NCBI GenBank assembly: GCA_963762425.1 | Contig: CAVXKY010000024.1 | Coordinates: 372,001-436,000 of the forward strand | Source: REEB95 sp963762425 | GTDB taxonomy: Bacteria > Pseudomonadota > Alphaproteobacteria > ATCC43930 > CGMCC-115725 | Direction: 5' to 3' | Length of the DNA stretch: 64,000 nucleotides | Shown here: positions 38,731 to 48,669 of the stretch, piece after piece | Layout: each line of letters opens with the position of its first letter | Position numbering within the stretch: position 1 is the first letter of the stretch | Notes under the pieces: generated by a model | Told to the model about the DNA's origin: nothing | Database searches by the model: none | The model's input: the letters and a program-made list of their open reading frames with translations, nothing else | Position numbers and translations under genes: made by a program

Positions 38731-39139
38731 GTGGAGATCGTCGATGCCCATCGATGGCCGCGGCAAAAGCTGCGCATGGAACAACTGACCCGAACTGGAA
38801 CGGTTCATGTATTGGAAATGCAAAAAGTAAAACGGGGTCCGGGGAACTCGGGGGATTTCATGAAAGGAGAACCAGCTCACTCTCCGAGGCGAGAGGATAG
38901 CATCCAAAAATATGGTGAATTGGTTACGGCTGCCGTTGATCGAAAGATTCGCAATGCCTATCCGGCCGGAACCTGGCTCATTGTCGTCCTTCGATCCAAT
39001 ACCATTACCTCGCCCGGAAGATTACGAGTTGATGGTGAGGATCGCAGGTAGGCGTGCAAAGGATTCTGGATTTGAGCGCGTTTATCTCGTTGGTGATTCG
39101 GCCTCTCGGATTCTGTCGCCAAGTAAAATAGCACATTGA
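38731..39139 (+). CDS. Hypothetical protein, probably one gene with a frameshift
   Basis: Two overlapping frames join near 39010 into one plausible product: KYGELVTAAVDRKIRNAYPAGTWLIVVLRSN, then PEDYELMVRIAGRRAKDSGFERVYLVGDSASRIL. Alternating hydrophobic strands (TWLIVVL, RVYLVG) suggest a small alpha/beta fold. The start is unclear (GTG 38731 or ATG 38776). It lies in the AT-richer accessory stretch between the polymerase and the AbiJ-like gene. I do not recognise a family. Confidence 0.3.
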
Positions 39140-39297
39140 TTATTATACGAACTCTCACACATTGACGAGATTGTAGTGGGCATCCTGGCACGGCTAGTGC
39201 CCACTTCCGGAGCTCAGCGGACCCCATCAAACTGAGCCACGACCCGCCCTGTTTCCGGGATGACAGGTTTGTAGGGGGATTGCCTTCTTTACAGATA

Positions 39298-40146
39298 CTA
39301 ATTCGTTCTTAGCAGATAGGCGCTTATCGAAGCCGCAAGGCCAACAATAAGTTCTGCCTCATGTACCTCAACCTTTTGCCCCTCGCGGCCGTGTCGTGCT
39401 TCTTCCGATGCAAATCCCCAAGCTGATGTAACTGCTTTGTCCAAGGGTGCGCGAAACAGATCCCTGTGAGACTTAATAATATCGCCGAGTGTGGCGGTAT
39501 CCTGATGTGAAACGTAGCGCGCCACAGCCTCCAAAGCTTTCATCGCATTAGATACTACATCCTCCGTATTGGGCTCAGGCCTTTGTGATAAGCACATACG
39601 AGCTTTCTTCAAGAAACGCGGCGCTTCCGATAGTCCTGCTGATTCAATCACTTCTGTGGCAGCGGATATTGTACTTTCCAATTCGCTCGGGCCGCGGAAC
39701 TCAATAATTCCCTTAGTCATTTGCCAACCAATTCCATATTCTTGAAAATAATCGTTTAGGTCGTCTTGATATTGGTTCGCGTCGAATTCCATTCCTATAG
39801 AAGCCCACAACGCATAAATCGCTTCAGCAACGTCATATGCGCGGAACCAAGGGCAGTACGTAATCAATTCAACCGCCTCGTTATATACATTCCCTTCCCC
39901 CCAATTTTCTGGATTTGGGGCAACGAGAAGGGCGCCGCACACAATTTCGCGCAGTGTCGTCGGCGACATTTTATGATTTCGAGCAATAACTAGGATTGCG
40001 TGTCGCAACCCTGGGGGTGCATCATTCCGAATGACGATCGGTATGCTCTCGGCGCGGAAACCGTGGCGGCGTGAAAAGGTCATTGTGAAGTTGCCTGCGA
40101 TTAAGCCGAAGCAATAAAGCAAAGGATCATGGACCGAGGATGACAT
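39298..40146 (-). CDS. AbiJ/Abi_C-like HEPN-domain protein, putative phage defence
   Basis: A 282-residue protein in two parts. Residues ~20-150 resemble the AbiJ N-terminal domain (FSRRHGFRAESIPIVIRNDAPPGLR, CPWFRAYDVAEAIYALW, EYGIGWQMTKGIIEFRG). Residues ~170-280 resemble the abortive-infection C-terminal HEPN domain (AMKALEAVARYV, ATLGDIIKSHRDLF, AWGFASEEARHGREG, LIVGLAASISAYLL) with an Arg-His pair near 251-252 as the possible RNase site. HEPN proteins of this group block phage growth by cutting RNA; that is inference here. The gene is visibly poorer in GC than its neighbours, has no frameshift and stands alone, suggesting horizontal acquisition. Confidence 0.7.
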   Translation of the reverse strand: MSSSVHDPLLYCFGLIAGNFTMTFSRRHGFRAESIPIVIRNDAPPGLRHAILVIARNHKMSPTTLREIVCGALLVAPNPENWGEGNVYNEAVELITYCPWFRAYDVAEAIYALWASIGMEFDANQYQDDLNDYFQEYGIGWQMTKGIIEFRGPSELESTISAATEVIESAGLSEAPRFLKKARMCLSQRPEPNTEDVVSNAMKALEAVARYVSHQDTATLGDIIKSHRDLFRAPLDKAVTSAWGFASEEARHGREGQKVEVHEAELIVGLAASISAYLLRTN

Positions 40147-40188
40147 TATAGCCTGCCGCTGTTAGAAAACGAGTACAAGGGAGGAACC

Positions 40189-41187
40189 ATGGCCAAGACA
40201 TTCGTCATCGCGCTCGAAGAGCATTATTTGGACGGCCGAGGTGGAAGGCGCGTTTCGCGCCCGCCGATGCGCGCGCGGGCGCGGGGCGCCCGAGACCGCC
40301 AAGCGGCTCGCCGATCTCGGCGCGTTGCGCCTCGCGGAGATGGACGAGGCCGGGATCGACCTCCAGGTGCTCTCGCACGGCGCGCCCTCGGTACAGAAGA
40401 TAGATGCCGGGAGCGCCGTCGCGCCTATCGCGCCGCGCGCAACGACCGGCTCTACGAGGCGTGCCGCGGCCCATGCCAAGCGCTTTGCCGCTTTCTCGGG
40501 TGTGCCCGACGCCCGATCCCAAAGCCGCGGCCGACGAGCTCGAGCGCACGGTGACGAAATACGGCTTCAAAGGCGCGATGATCCACGGCCTGACCAACGG
40601 CGTTTTCCACGACAACCAGCGCTTCTGGCCGATCTATGAGCGCGCCGCCGCGCTCGACGTGCCGATCTACATCCAGGCCGGCTATCCGCATCCGGCGGTG
40701 GTGCGAGGCCTATTACAAGGATTATCTCCCCCGCCTATCCCAATATCGCTGTCAATTCCGCGTGGGGCTTCGGCGTCGAGACCGCGACGCAAGGCATCCG
40801 CTTCGTCCTCAGCAAGGTGTTCGACCGCTATCCGAGCCTGCAGATCATCCTCGGCCATCTCGGCGAGGGACTGCCCTTCTTTCTCTGGCGCATCGATCAA
40901 AGCCTGGCGCAGCTCCGGCAACAAGGCCGAGGCGAAAGGCTTCCGCGATGTGTTCTGCGAGCATTTTTACATCACCACCAGCGGCTTCTTCTCCGATCCG
41001 GCGCTGCGAATGCTGCATCACCGAGCTCGGGCATCGACCGGGTGCTGTTCTCGGTCGATTATCCGTTCGTCGCCAACAAGCCTGGCATGGAATGGGGGAT
41101 CGACGCGCTCTAACGCTCAACGCCGCCGACAAGGCGAAGATCCTCTCGGGGGGCAACGCGCAGCGGCTCTTGAAGCTCAAGGTCTAG
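40189..41187 (+). CDS. Amidohydrolase-family decarboxylase-like protein (several frameshifts)
   Basis: Frames join into an amidohydrolase_2 protein resembling gamma-resorcylate decarboxylase/ACMSD. It shows the metal-site start ALEEHY, LADLGALRLAEMDEAGIDLQVLSHGAPSVQ, TVTKYGFKGAMIHGLTNGVFHDNQRFWPIYERA, GHLGEGLPFFLWRID and FSVDYPFVANKPG with the catalytic His and Asp, ending GNAQRLLKLKV. Such enzymes carry out non-oxidative decarboxylation of aromatic acids or hydrolysis, using a divalent metal. A clear GGAGG precedes the ATG at 40189. At least five frame changes occur. Confidence 0.75.
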
Positions 41188-41209
41188 CGGCGCGCGGCGC
41201 CGAAGGCCC

Positions 41210-43291
41210 TTGCGCCCCGATACGCTCAACCCGCTCTTTGCCTCGGTCACCTCCTTCAAAGGCGTAGGACCGCGTTTGGGCAAGCTGTTCGAGCGGCTCG
41301 GGCACGCCGTTAGTGGTCGATCTCTGTGGCATTTGCCCGTCGGCCTGATCGATCGCTCTTCAGCCGAAGGTGATGGAGGCGCAAGACGGCGCGCATCGCG
41401 ACCATCACCGTGACGGTCGACCCGCACAAAAACCGCAAAATCCCCGCCAGCCTTATCGCGTGCGCTGTCGCGACGAGACCGGTTTTATGTTTCTCGTCTT
41501 CTTCCATGTCCAAGGCGACTATCTCGAAAAGCGCTGCCGCTCGGTCGCGACGCGCATCGTCAGCGGCAAGGTCGAGCATTTCAACAATCAAATCCAGATC
41601 ACCCATCCCGATCACATCCTCGATCCCGAGGAGGCCGAGGCGATGAAGCCGATCGAGCCGGTCTACCGGCTCACCGCGGGCTTGAAGCCGCGCGTGGTGC
41701 AGAAGGCGGTCGAGGCGGCGCTGGAGCGCGCGCGGGAGCTGCCGGAATGGCTGGATCCGCTTCGCCAACGACAGGACTGGCCACCATGGCGTGCCGCGCT
41801 CCGCGCGGTGCATGCGCCGCAACGCGAGGACGATCTACTGCCGCTGACGCCGCCGCGCGCGGCTGGCCTTCGACGAGGTGCTCGCCAATCAGCTGGCGCT
41901 CGCCCTGATGCGCGCCCATGTGAAGCGCTCGCCGGCCGCGCCGTCGAGGGCGACAGGCGGCTGCGCAACAAGGTGATCGCAGTCCCTGCCCTTCAGGCTG
42001 ACCGGCGCGCAGACCGCGCGCTGCCGAGATCCGCGGCGACATGGCGGCGCCGCAGCGCATGCTGCGGCTGCTGCAGGGCGATGTCGGCAGCGGCAAGACG
42101 GTGGTGGCGCTGCTGGCCATGCTCGACGCGGTCGAGGCCGGCGGCGCAGGCGGCGCTGATGGCGCCGACCGAGATCCTCGCGCGCCAGCATCTCGCGACC
42201 CTCGACCGCTCTGCCGGCGCGGGCGTCGGATCGCGCTGCTGACCGGCCGCGACAAGGGCAGGCGCGCGCGACGCGACATGCTGGCGCGCTGGCCGGCGGG
42301 CAGGACGAGATCGTCGGTCGGCACCCACGCGCTGTTCCAGGACGATGTCGTGTTCCAGGACCTGGCCTGGCGGTGATCGACGAGCAGCACCGTTTCGGCG
42401 TCGAGCAGCGCATCGCGCTGACCGACAAAGGGCCGCGGCGTCGATATGCTGGTCATGACGGCGACGCCGATCCCGCGCACCTGGAGCTGACCGTCTATGG
42501 CGACCTCGACGTCTCGCGCCTGGACGAGAAGCCGCCGGGCCGCAAGCCGGTCGACACGCGCCCGTGCCGATCGGCGGCTGGACGAGGTGATCGCGGCGGT
42601 CGCGGCGCGCGCTCGGCAAGCGGCGCCAAGGTCTACTGGATCTGCCCGCTGGTCGAGGAATCCGAGGACAGCGACCTGGCCGCCGCCGAGGACCGCTATC
42701 GCCGAGCTGCGAAGCGCTGTTCGGCGCGCGGGTCGGCCTGGTGCACGGCCGCATGAAGCCGCCGGAGAGGGACGCGGCGATGGCCGACTTCGCCGGCGGG
42801 CGGCTCGAGCTGCTGGTCGCGACCACGGTGGTCGAGGTCGGCGTCGATGTGCCGCGAGGCCATCGATCATGGTGATCGAGCAGGCCGAGCGCTTCGGCCT
42901 GGCCCAGCTGCACCAGCTGCGCGGCCGCGTCGGCCGCGGCGAGCAGCCGTCGACCTGCCTGCTGCTCTATGCGCCGCCGCTTGGCGAGACCGCCCGGGCG
43001 CGGCTCGAGATCCTGCGCGAAACCGAGGACGGCTTCCGCATCGCCGAGGAGGATCTGCGGCTGCGCGGCGCCGGCGACGTGCTGGGCACGAGGCAAAGCG
43101 GATTGCCGGCAGCTGCGCCTCGCCGACCCTCGGCCGCGCACGAGAAGCTGATCGCGGTCGCGCACGACGACGCGCGGCTGGTCCTGTCGCGCGAGACCGA
43201 CGCTCGACAGCCCGCGCGGCGAGGCGCTGCGGACCCTCCTCTATCTCTTCAGCACCGCGACGAGGCGGTGCGCTATCTCCGCTCCGGATAA
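41210..43291 (+). CDS. recG: ATP-dependent DNA helicase RecG (many frameshifts)
   Basis: RecG remodels stalled replication forks and Holliday junctions. Pieces in all frames cover the protein: N-terminal LNPLFASVTSFKGVGPRLGKLFERL, wedge/OB domain (FMFLVFFHVQGDYLEKRC, YRLTAGLKPRVVQKAV), Walker A LLQGDVGSGKTVVALLAMLDA, VIDEQHRFGVEQR, and C-terminal helicase motifs VATTVVEVGVDVP, QLHQLRGRVGRGEQPSTCLLLY, DLRLRGAGDVLGTRQSG. The start is probably TTG 41210, 22 bases after the amidohydrolase stop. I count at least eight frame changes. The end YLRSG at 43291 fits the family. Confidence 0.85.
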
Positions 43292-43294
43292 GGG

Positions 43295-43990
43295 TTATTT
43301 CGCTCGCCGACCTCGCGCGATAACTCGCCGGCGCGACGATGCCGGTCGAGATCAGCATACTGATCGCGTCCTCGACCGTCATATCGAGCGGGGTGATCGT
43401 TTCTTTGCGCGGCACGAACATGAGATAGCCCGAGGTCGGGTTCAGAGTCGTCGGCACATAGACCGGCGATCACGTCATCGCCGGTCTGGTCCGCCTTGAG
43501 CTCGCCCTCGACCGCCGCGGTGACGAACGCCATCGTCCAGAAGCCCTCGGCGCGGCCATTAAGCGATCAGCACCTCGCGGAAGCTGTTCGACTGCTTGGC
43601 GAGGACCGTCTCGAAAATCTGCTTCACGGCGGCATAGATGCCGCGCACCACCGGCATGCGCGCGACGATGCGATGGCGCTGGCCCGGACATAGACGCGGC
43701 CGAGCACGCCGGCGGTCGAGCGCGCCGATCAAGGTGAGGGCCGACGACAACGATGATGAGGCCGATTCCGGGGAACGTGGAGATAGGTCTGCGGATTGTA
43801 TTGGTCGGGCAGCAGCTGCGCCGACCGAGCGATCGATGAAAGCGATGAACAGCCAGATGATATAGAGCGTCAGCAGCGTCGGCCCGGTGACCAGAATGCC
43901 GGCAATGAAATAGCCGCGCAGATGCTCGCGGATACCCTTTGAGGCGGGGGGAAACCAGCGGCGGCGCGGCGAAGGGCTATTGGGGGCCAT
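43295..43990 (-). CDS. DUF502-family membrane protein (frameshifted)
   Basis: A DUF502 protein of about 230 residues: basic N-terminus, transmembrane GYFIAGILVTGPTLLTLYIIWLFIAFID, a second helix broken by frame changes, then PVVRGIYAAVKQIFETVLAKQSNSFREVL, WTMAFVTAAVEGELK and VPTTLNPTSGYLMFVPRKETITPLDMTVEDAISMLISTGIV. All are typical of the family, whose function is unknown. The end is uncertain because of frame changes; TTA at 43295-43297 is one possible stop. In many alphaproteobacteria this gene neighbours recG, as here. Confidence 0.75.
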
Positions 43991-44169
43991 TGCCCATTCC
44001 AGCTCGTGGCTAATACGGAGAGACGCTCGAACATGTGAAGTGCTTTGATCCCGTTGCCTTCGGTCTAATTTACGTGTCGCAACGGAACAGCGCGCCGACG
44101 CACTGCACTCTAACCGCGCTTGTTGTCCAATTCCAACATTCGCATCCCGTCAAAAGGAATGCATCGCCC

Positions 44170-45219
44170 GTGACCGATCCGAAACCGCGCCTGCTCTCGC
44201 TCGCCACCGCCGTTCCGAAGCATATCCTCGCCCAGGAGCGGTATCTCGGAGACCGCGCGCCACGGGTCTTCGGCATGGCGGGCGGGGTTAAGCACGATCT
44301 CGACCGCATGGTCGCGGTTTTCGGCAATGCCGGCATCGATACGCGCTATTCGACCGTGCCGGTCGACTGGTACGATCGGCCGCATGGTTGGACCGAGCGC
44401 AACGCGCTCTATCTCGAGCACGCGCCCGAGCTGATCGAAGAAGCCACGCGCAAAGCCTCGCCGGCGCCGGGCTCGAGGCGGACAGATCGACTGCGTCGTC
44501 GCGTCTCGACGACCGGTATCGCGACCCCCAGCCTGGACGCGCTGCTCATGGGGCGGCTGGGGCTGCGCGCGGATGTGGCGGCTGCCGATCTTCGGTCTCG
44601 GCTGTGCCGGCGGCGTGATCGGCCTGGCCGCGCGGCCGACCTCGCCCGCGCCGAGCCCGGTCGCGCGTCCTGTTTCTGGTCGTCGAGCTCTGCGCCTTGT
44701 CCTTCCGCCGCGACGATTTCTCGAAGAGCAATATCGTCGCCACCGCATTGTTCGGCGACGGCGCGGCGGCGGCGCTCATCGCCTGCGATGGCAAGGGCCC
44801 GGCGATCTCGCGCCGGCGAGCACACCTGGCCCGACTCGCCTCGACATCATGGGCTGGGACGTCGCCGAGGATGGGCTCAAGGCGATTTTCTCGCGCGACA
44901 TTCCGGCGCTGGTGCGTCGCGATCTGCGCGCATCGACCTAGCGTTTCCTGGCGCCGCGGATTGGCCTCGACGACATCGAGCATTTCATCTGCCATCCGGG
45001 CGGCGCCAAGGTGATCGACGCGCTGGAAGAGGCGTTTGACTCGGCCGACGGCACGCTCGTCATGGCGCGCGAGGTGCTGCGCGACTACGGCAACATGTCG
45101 GCGGCGACCGTGATCTTCGTGCTCGAGCGGGCGCTGCCGCGGGCGCGAAAGGCCGCATGCTGATGACCGCGCTCGGCCCCGGCTTCACCGCCGGCTTCCT
45201 GCTCCTGGATGCCGCGTGA
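44170..45219 (+). CDS. Type III polyketide synthase (chalcone/stilbene-synthase family, frameshifted)
   Basis: The product extends acyl-CoA starters with malonyl-CoA to make alkylpyrone or alkylresorcinol-type compounds. GTG 44170 begins TDPKPRLLSLATAVPKHILAQ. Further on come GVKHDLDRMVAVFGNAGIDTRY, TTGIATPSLDALLMGRLGLR, the active-site Cys in FGLGCAGGVIGLA, FGDGAAAALIAC, catalytic His in FICHPGGAKVIDALEEAF and Asn in YGNMSAATVIFVLE, ending GPGFTAGFLLLDAA. At least four frame changes are needed. The stop overlaps the start of the methyltransferase gene, the usual pairing for bacterial type III PKS. Confidence 0.82.
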
Positions 45220-45712
45220 GCTTGCTCTCGATCTTCGCGCTGGTCGCGGTGGAGCGCTCGCGAGCTCGTTCATGCGGCCCGCAACACCGCGACTCTCTGG
45301 CCCGAGGGCGACCGAGATCGGCGCGCGCATTATCCGCTGATCGTCCTGCTCCACACGTCGTGGCTGATCGCTATCGCGCGTTCGCGCCGCGGACCCGCCG
45401 CCGGTTTGGGCTGGCTCGGGCTCTCTCGCGCTGCAAGCCGCGCGCGTCTGGGTGATCGGAGCCTCGGTCCTTATTGGACGACGCGCATCATCAGCCTGCC
45501 CCAAGCGCCGCTGGTCCGCCGCGGTCCCTATCGTTTCTTGCGCCATCCGAACTATGTCGTGGTCGTCGCCGAGATCGCGGTCCTGCCGCTCGCCTTCGGC
45601 GAGATCGGAGTGGCGCTGATCTTCTCTCGTGCTCAACCTCGCGCTGCTCACGTGGCGCATCCGGGTCGAGGATCGCGCCCTCGCCGCCCGGCGTGAAATT
45701 GCCGCCGGTTGA
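45216..45712 (+). CDS. Isoprenylcysteine carboxyl methyltransferase-family protein (frameshifted)
   Basis: A ~165-residue integral membrane methyltransferase of the ICMT family. GTG 45216 overlaps the PKS stop (GTGA). Landmarks are the first helix LSIFALVAVE, then RYPLIVLLHTSW-like sequence across frames, the core YWTTRIISLPQAPLVRRGPYRFLRHPNYVVVVAEIAVLPLAFGE (SAM-binding RHPNY) and the end RVEDRALAARREI. Next to a type III PKS such enzymes O-methylate the polyketide, as in the Streptomyces srs cluster; that role is inferred from position. At least three frame changes occur. Confidence 0.8.
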
Positions 45713-45751
45713 CCCGACTCCGGGCGCGGCCTATTGTCCGCGCGATCGCAC

Positions 45752-45827
45752 GAGCCCGTAGCTCAGTTGGTAGAGCACATGACTTTTAATCATGGGGTCG
45801 CGGGTTCGACTCCCGCCGGGCTCACCA
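45752..45827 (+). tRNA. tRNA-Lys(UUU)
   Basis: A 76-base tRNA: acceptor GAGCCCG pairs with CGGGCTC, followed by A and an encoded CCA. The D-loop is AGCTCAGTTGGTAGAGC, the anticodon loop CTTTTAA with UUU, and the T-arm CGGGTTCGACTCCCG. No frame problem or disruption is visible although it lies inside the frameshift-rich stretch. Confidence 0.97.
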
Positions 45828-45847
45828 ATCTTTTTTAACGAGAGATC

Positions 45848-47465
45848 TTACGCCGCCGGGCGCACCGGATTGGCGCCGAAGCTTGCCGAACTCGCCATTC
45901 CCCATAGCCGCGTATAGTTGGGGTCGCCGCTCCCCGCCAGCAGCTCGCCCGGCTTAGGAAATCATAGATTCCGGCGAAGTCTCTCGACCTCGGTCGGCGA
46001 CAGAGGCGGTTCAGGATGTGCGCCGGCCTCAGCTCGTTCGGATGCTCAAGCCCGGCGGCGCCGACCAGCTCGCCCAGCGCCGCGAGCGTGTTGTCGTGGA
46101 AGTGGCGGACGCGCTCGGCCTTGTCGGGCACCACCAGCGCGCGCTGGCGCAGCGGATCCTGGGTCGCGACGCCGGTCGGGCAGCGGTCGGTGTGGCAGGA
46201 CTTGCGACTGGATGCAGCCGAGCGCGAACATGAAGCCGCGCGCGGCGTTGCACCAATCGGCGCCGATCGCCAGGACGCGCGCGATGTCGAAGGCGGTGAC
46301 GATGCGCCCGGCGGCGCCGATGCGGATGCGGTCGCGCAGCCGCGCGCCGACCAGGCAGTTATGCACGAACATCAGGCCCTCGCGCAGCGGCGTGCCGACA
46401 TGGTCGGTGAATTCCAGCGGCGCCGCGCCGGTGCCGCCTTCGGCGCCGTCGACGACGATGAAATCCGGCGCGGATGCCGGTCTCCAGCATCGCCTTGCAG
46501 ATCGCCATGAATTCCCAGGGATGGCCGATGCAGAGCTTGAAGCCGACCGGCTTGCCGCCCGACAGCTCGCGCAGCTGGGCGATGAAATGCATCATCTCGA
46601 GCGGCGTCGAGAAGGCGCGTGTGGCGCGCCGGCGAGATGCAGTCGATGCCCGACCGGCACGCCGCGCGCCGCGGCGATCTCCGGCGTCACCTTGGCGCCC
46701 GGCAGCACGCCGCCATGGCCGGGCTTGGCGCCCTGCGACAGCTTGATCTCGATCATCTTGACCTGCGGCTCGGCGGCGGCTGCTCGGCGAAGCGCTCGGG
46801 CGAGAAGCTGCCGTCGGCGTTGCGGCAGCCGAAATAGCCGCTGCCGATCTCCCAGATGATGTCGCCGCCGAATTCGCGGTGATAGCGGCTGAAGCCGCCT
46901 TCGCCGGTGTCGTGGGCGAAGCCGCCGAGCTTGGCGCCCTTGTTCAGCGCGCGGATGGCGTTGGCGCTGAGCGCGCCGAAGCTCATCGCCGAGATGTTGA
47001 ACACCGAGGTCGAATAGGGCTGGCGCGCATGCGGCGCCGCCGATGGTGATGCGGAAATCGTGATCCGTGCGCCGGGCGCGGCGCGATCGAATGGTTGATC
47101 CATTCGAAATCGCCGCCATAGACGTCCAGCATGCGTGCCGAAGGGCCGCTTGTCGAGCTCGCCCTTGGCGCGCTGATAGACGATCGCGCGCTTTCGAGCG
47201 GTTGAAGGGCGTGCCGTCGGTATCGCTTTCGAGGAAATATTGCCGGATCTCCGGGCCGGACCGTTTCGAGGCAGGAAGCGGATATTGGCGAGGATCGGAT
47301 AGTTGCGCCGCAGGCTGTGCTGGTCTGGACCATGTCCCAGACGCCGAGGATGCTCAGCAGGCCGAACAGCGCCGCCGGTGCCGCGAAAATCTTGTGCCAC
47401 GAAATCAACAGGGCGCAGAGAATGGTCGCAAAGCAGCACAACCAGAACACCAGATATCTCTTCAC
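45848..47465 (-). CDS. FMN-binding glutamate-synthase-like protein (many frameshifts)
   Basis: Frames combine into a ~535-residue protein with two N-terminal transmembrane helices (YLVFWLCCFATILCALLISW, FAAPAALFGLLSILGVWDM) and the FMN/glutamate-synthase barrel: LDVYGGDFEWINHSI, NISAMSFGALSANAIRALNKGAKLGGFAHDTGEGG, MIEIKLSQGAKPGHGG, GGKPVGFKLCIGHPWEFMAI, NCLVGARLRDRIRIGAAG. It ends SFGANPVRPAA at TAA 45848-45850. This is the free-standing GltB-like family whose reaction is not settled. At least six frame changes are needed. Confidence 0.8.
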
Positions 47466-47637
47466 GGCCTCTCGTCTCCCCGGCCTTGTCCCACCCCTTC
47501 AAGCCGCGCAGCGCCTATTTTGCCCTACGATGACACAGGGCAGGCGCCGCGCCCCATATCGGGATCGTCGTCGCCGACCGGTCGCTTGACAAACGCGCGG
47601 GATGCGCGGAAATCCATCCAGAAGGGAAGGAAACGCC

Positions 47638-48528
47638 ATGCCTTATGCCACCGCCGAGGACGGCGTGAAGCTTTATTACGAGGAAGCCGGGAGCTGGATC
47701 TCCCGCTGATCTTCGTCCACGAATTCGCCGGCGACCACCGCAGCTGGGAACCGCAGGCCGGTTCTTTTCCCCCTCGCTTCCACCGCTGCATCGTCTATGG
47801 CGCGCGGGGATATCCGCCTTCCGACGCGCCCGAAGGATGTGGCCAAATATTCGCAAGCCCGCGCCGCCGACGACATAGCATCGGTGCTGAAGCATCTGGG
47901 AATATCCCCAAGGCGCATGTCTGCGGTCTGTCGATGGGCGGCTTCGCCACACTGCATTTTGGCCTGCGCCACGCCAAGCTGGGCGCGTTCGCTCGTCATC
48001 TCGCGGCTGCGGATATGGCGCCGTAGCCGGCCAAGCGCTGGAATCTTCCGCCAGGAAAGCGAGGCGCTCGCCAAGGTCTTCGAAAGCGAGGGCAGCGAAA
48101 AGGCTCGCCGCGAGATACGCCCTGGGTTCGGCAAGGTGCAGTTTCTGAAAAGGATCCGCGCGGCTGGCAGAATTCGCCGATCGCTTGGCTGGACATTCTG
48201 CCAAGGGATCGGCCAATACGCTGCGCGGCGTGCAAAGGGAACGCCCCTCGTTGTGGGACCTGTGGCCGAGATCAAGCGGATCACCCTCCCCGTCCTGATC
48301 GTGGCCGGCGACGAGGACGAGGCCTGCATCGAGCCGGGATTGCTCCTGAAGCGCAATATCCCGGCCGCGGGGCTGGTGCTGCTGCCCAAGACCGGCCATG
48401 TCGTCAATCTCGAGGAGCCGGAAACGTTCAACCGCATGTTGCTGGAATTCCTGCATGCGGCCGAAGCCGGGCGTTGGGGAAGGCGCGATCCGCGCTCGCT
48501 CGCCCCTGGCATCCACGGCATGCGCTGA
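47638..48528 (+). CDS. Alpha/beta-fold hydrolase (frameshifted)
   Basis: A ~295-residue alpha/beta hydrolase: GVKLYYEEAG, LIFVHEFAGDHRSWEPQ (oxyanion region), the nucleophile elbow GLSMGGFATLHFGL, LPVLIVAGDEDEACIEPG with the acidic residue, and LLPKTGHVVNLEEPETFNRMLLEFL with the catalytic His. This order fits carboxylesterase or haloperoxidase-like enzymes; the substrate is unknown. AAGGGAAGG precedes the ATG at 47638. About five frame changes are present, the last third from ~48240 being clean. Confidence 0.8.
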
Positions 48529-48669
48529 AATTTATTGAGCGTTGCTTAACCATAGCGATCCGCGTGCCCTACGCGGCGCCTCTACCATTAAGCATTGCGA
48601 GGGAGTGACGCTTAGATTTACGGCACGGCGCAATTTCGCGCTTTCCAGGCGGCCTAGTCGAATCTCTCG

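Noticed and set aside
39140..39297. Possible insertion-sequence remnant between the hypothetical gene and the AbiJ-like gene
   Set aside because: There is a hairpin (GTGGGCA/TGCCCAC) and some terminal-repeat-like sequence, but no transposase fragment or target duplication could be shown.
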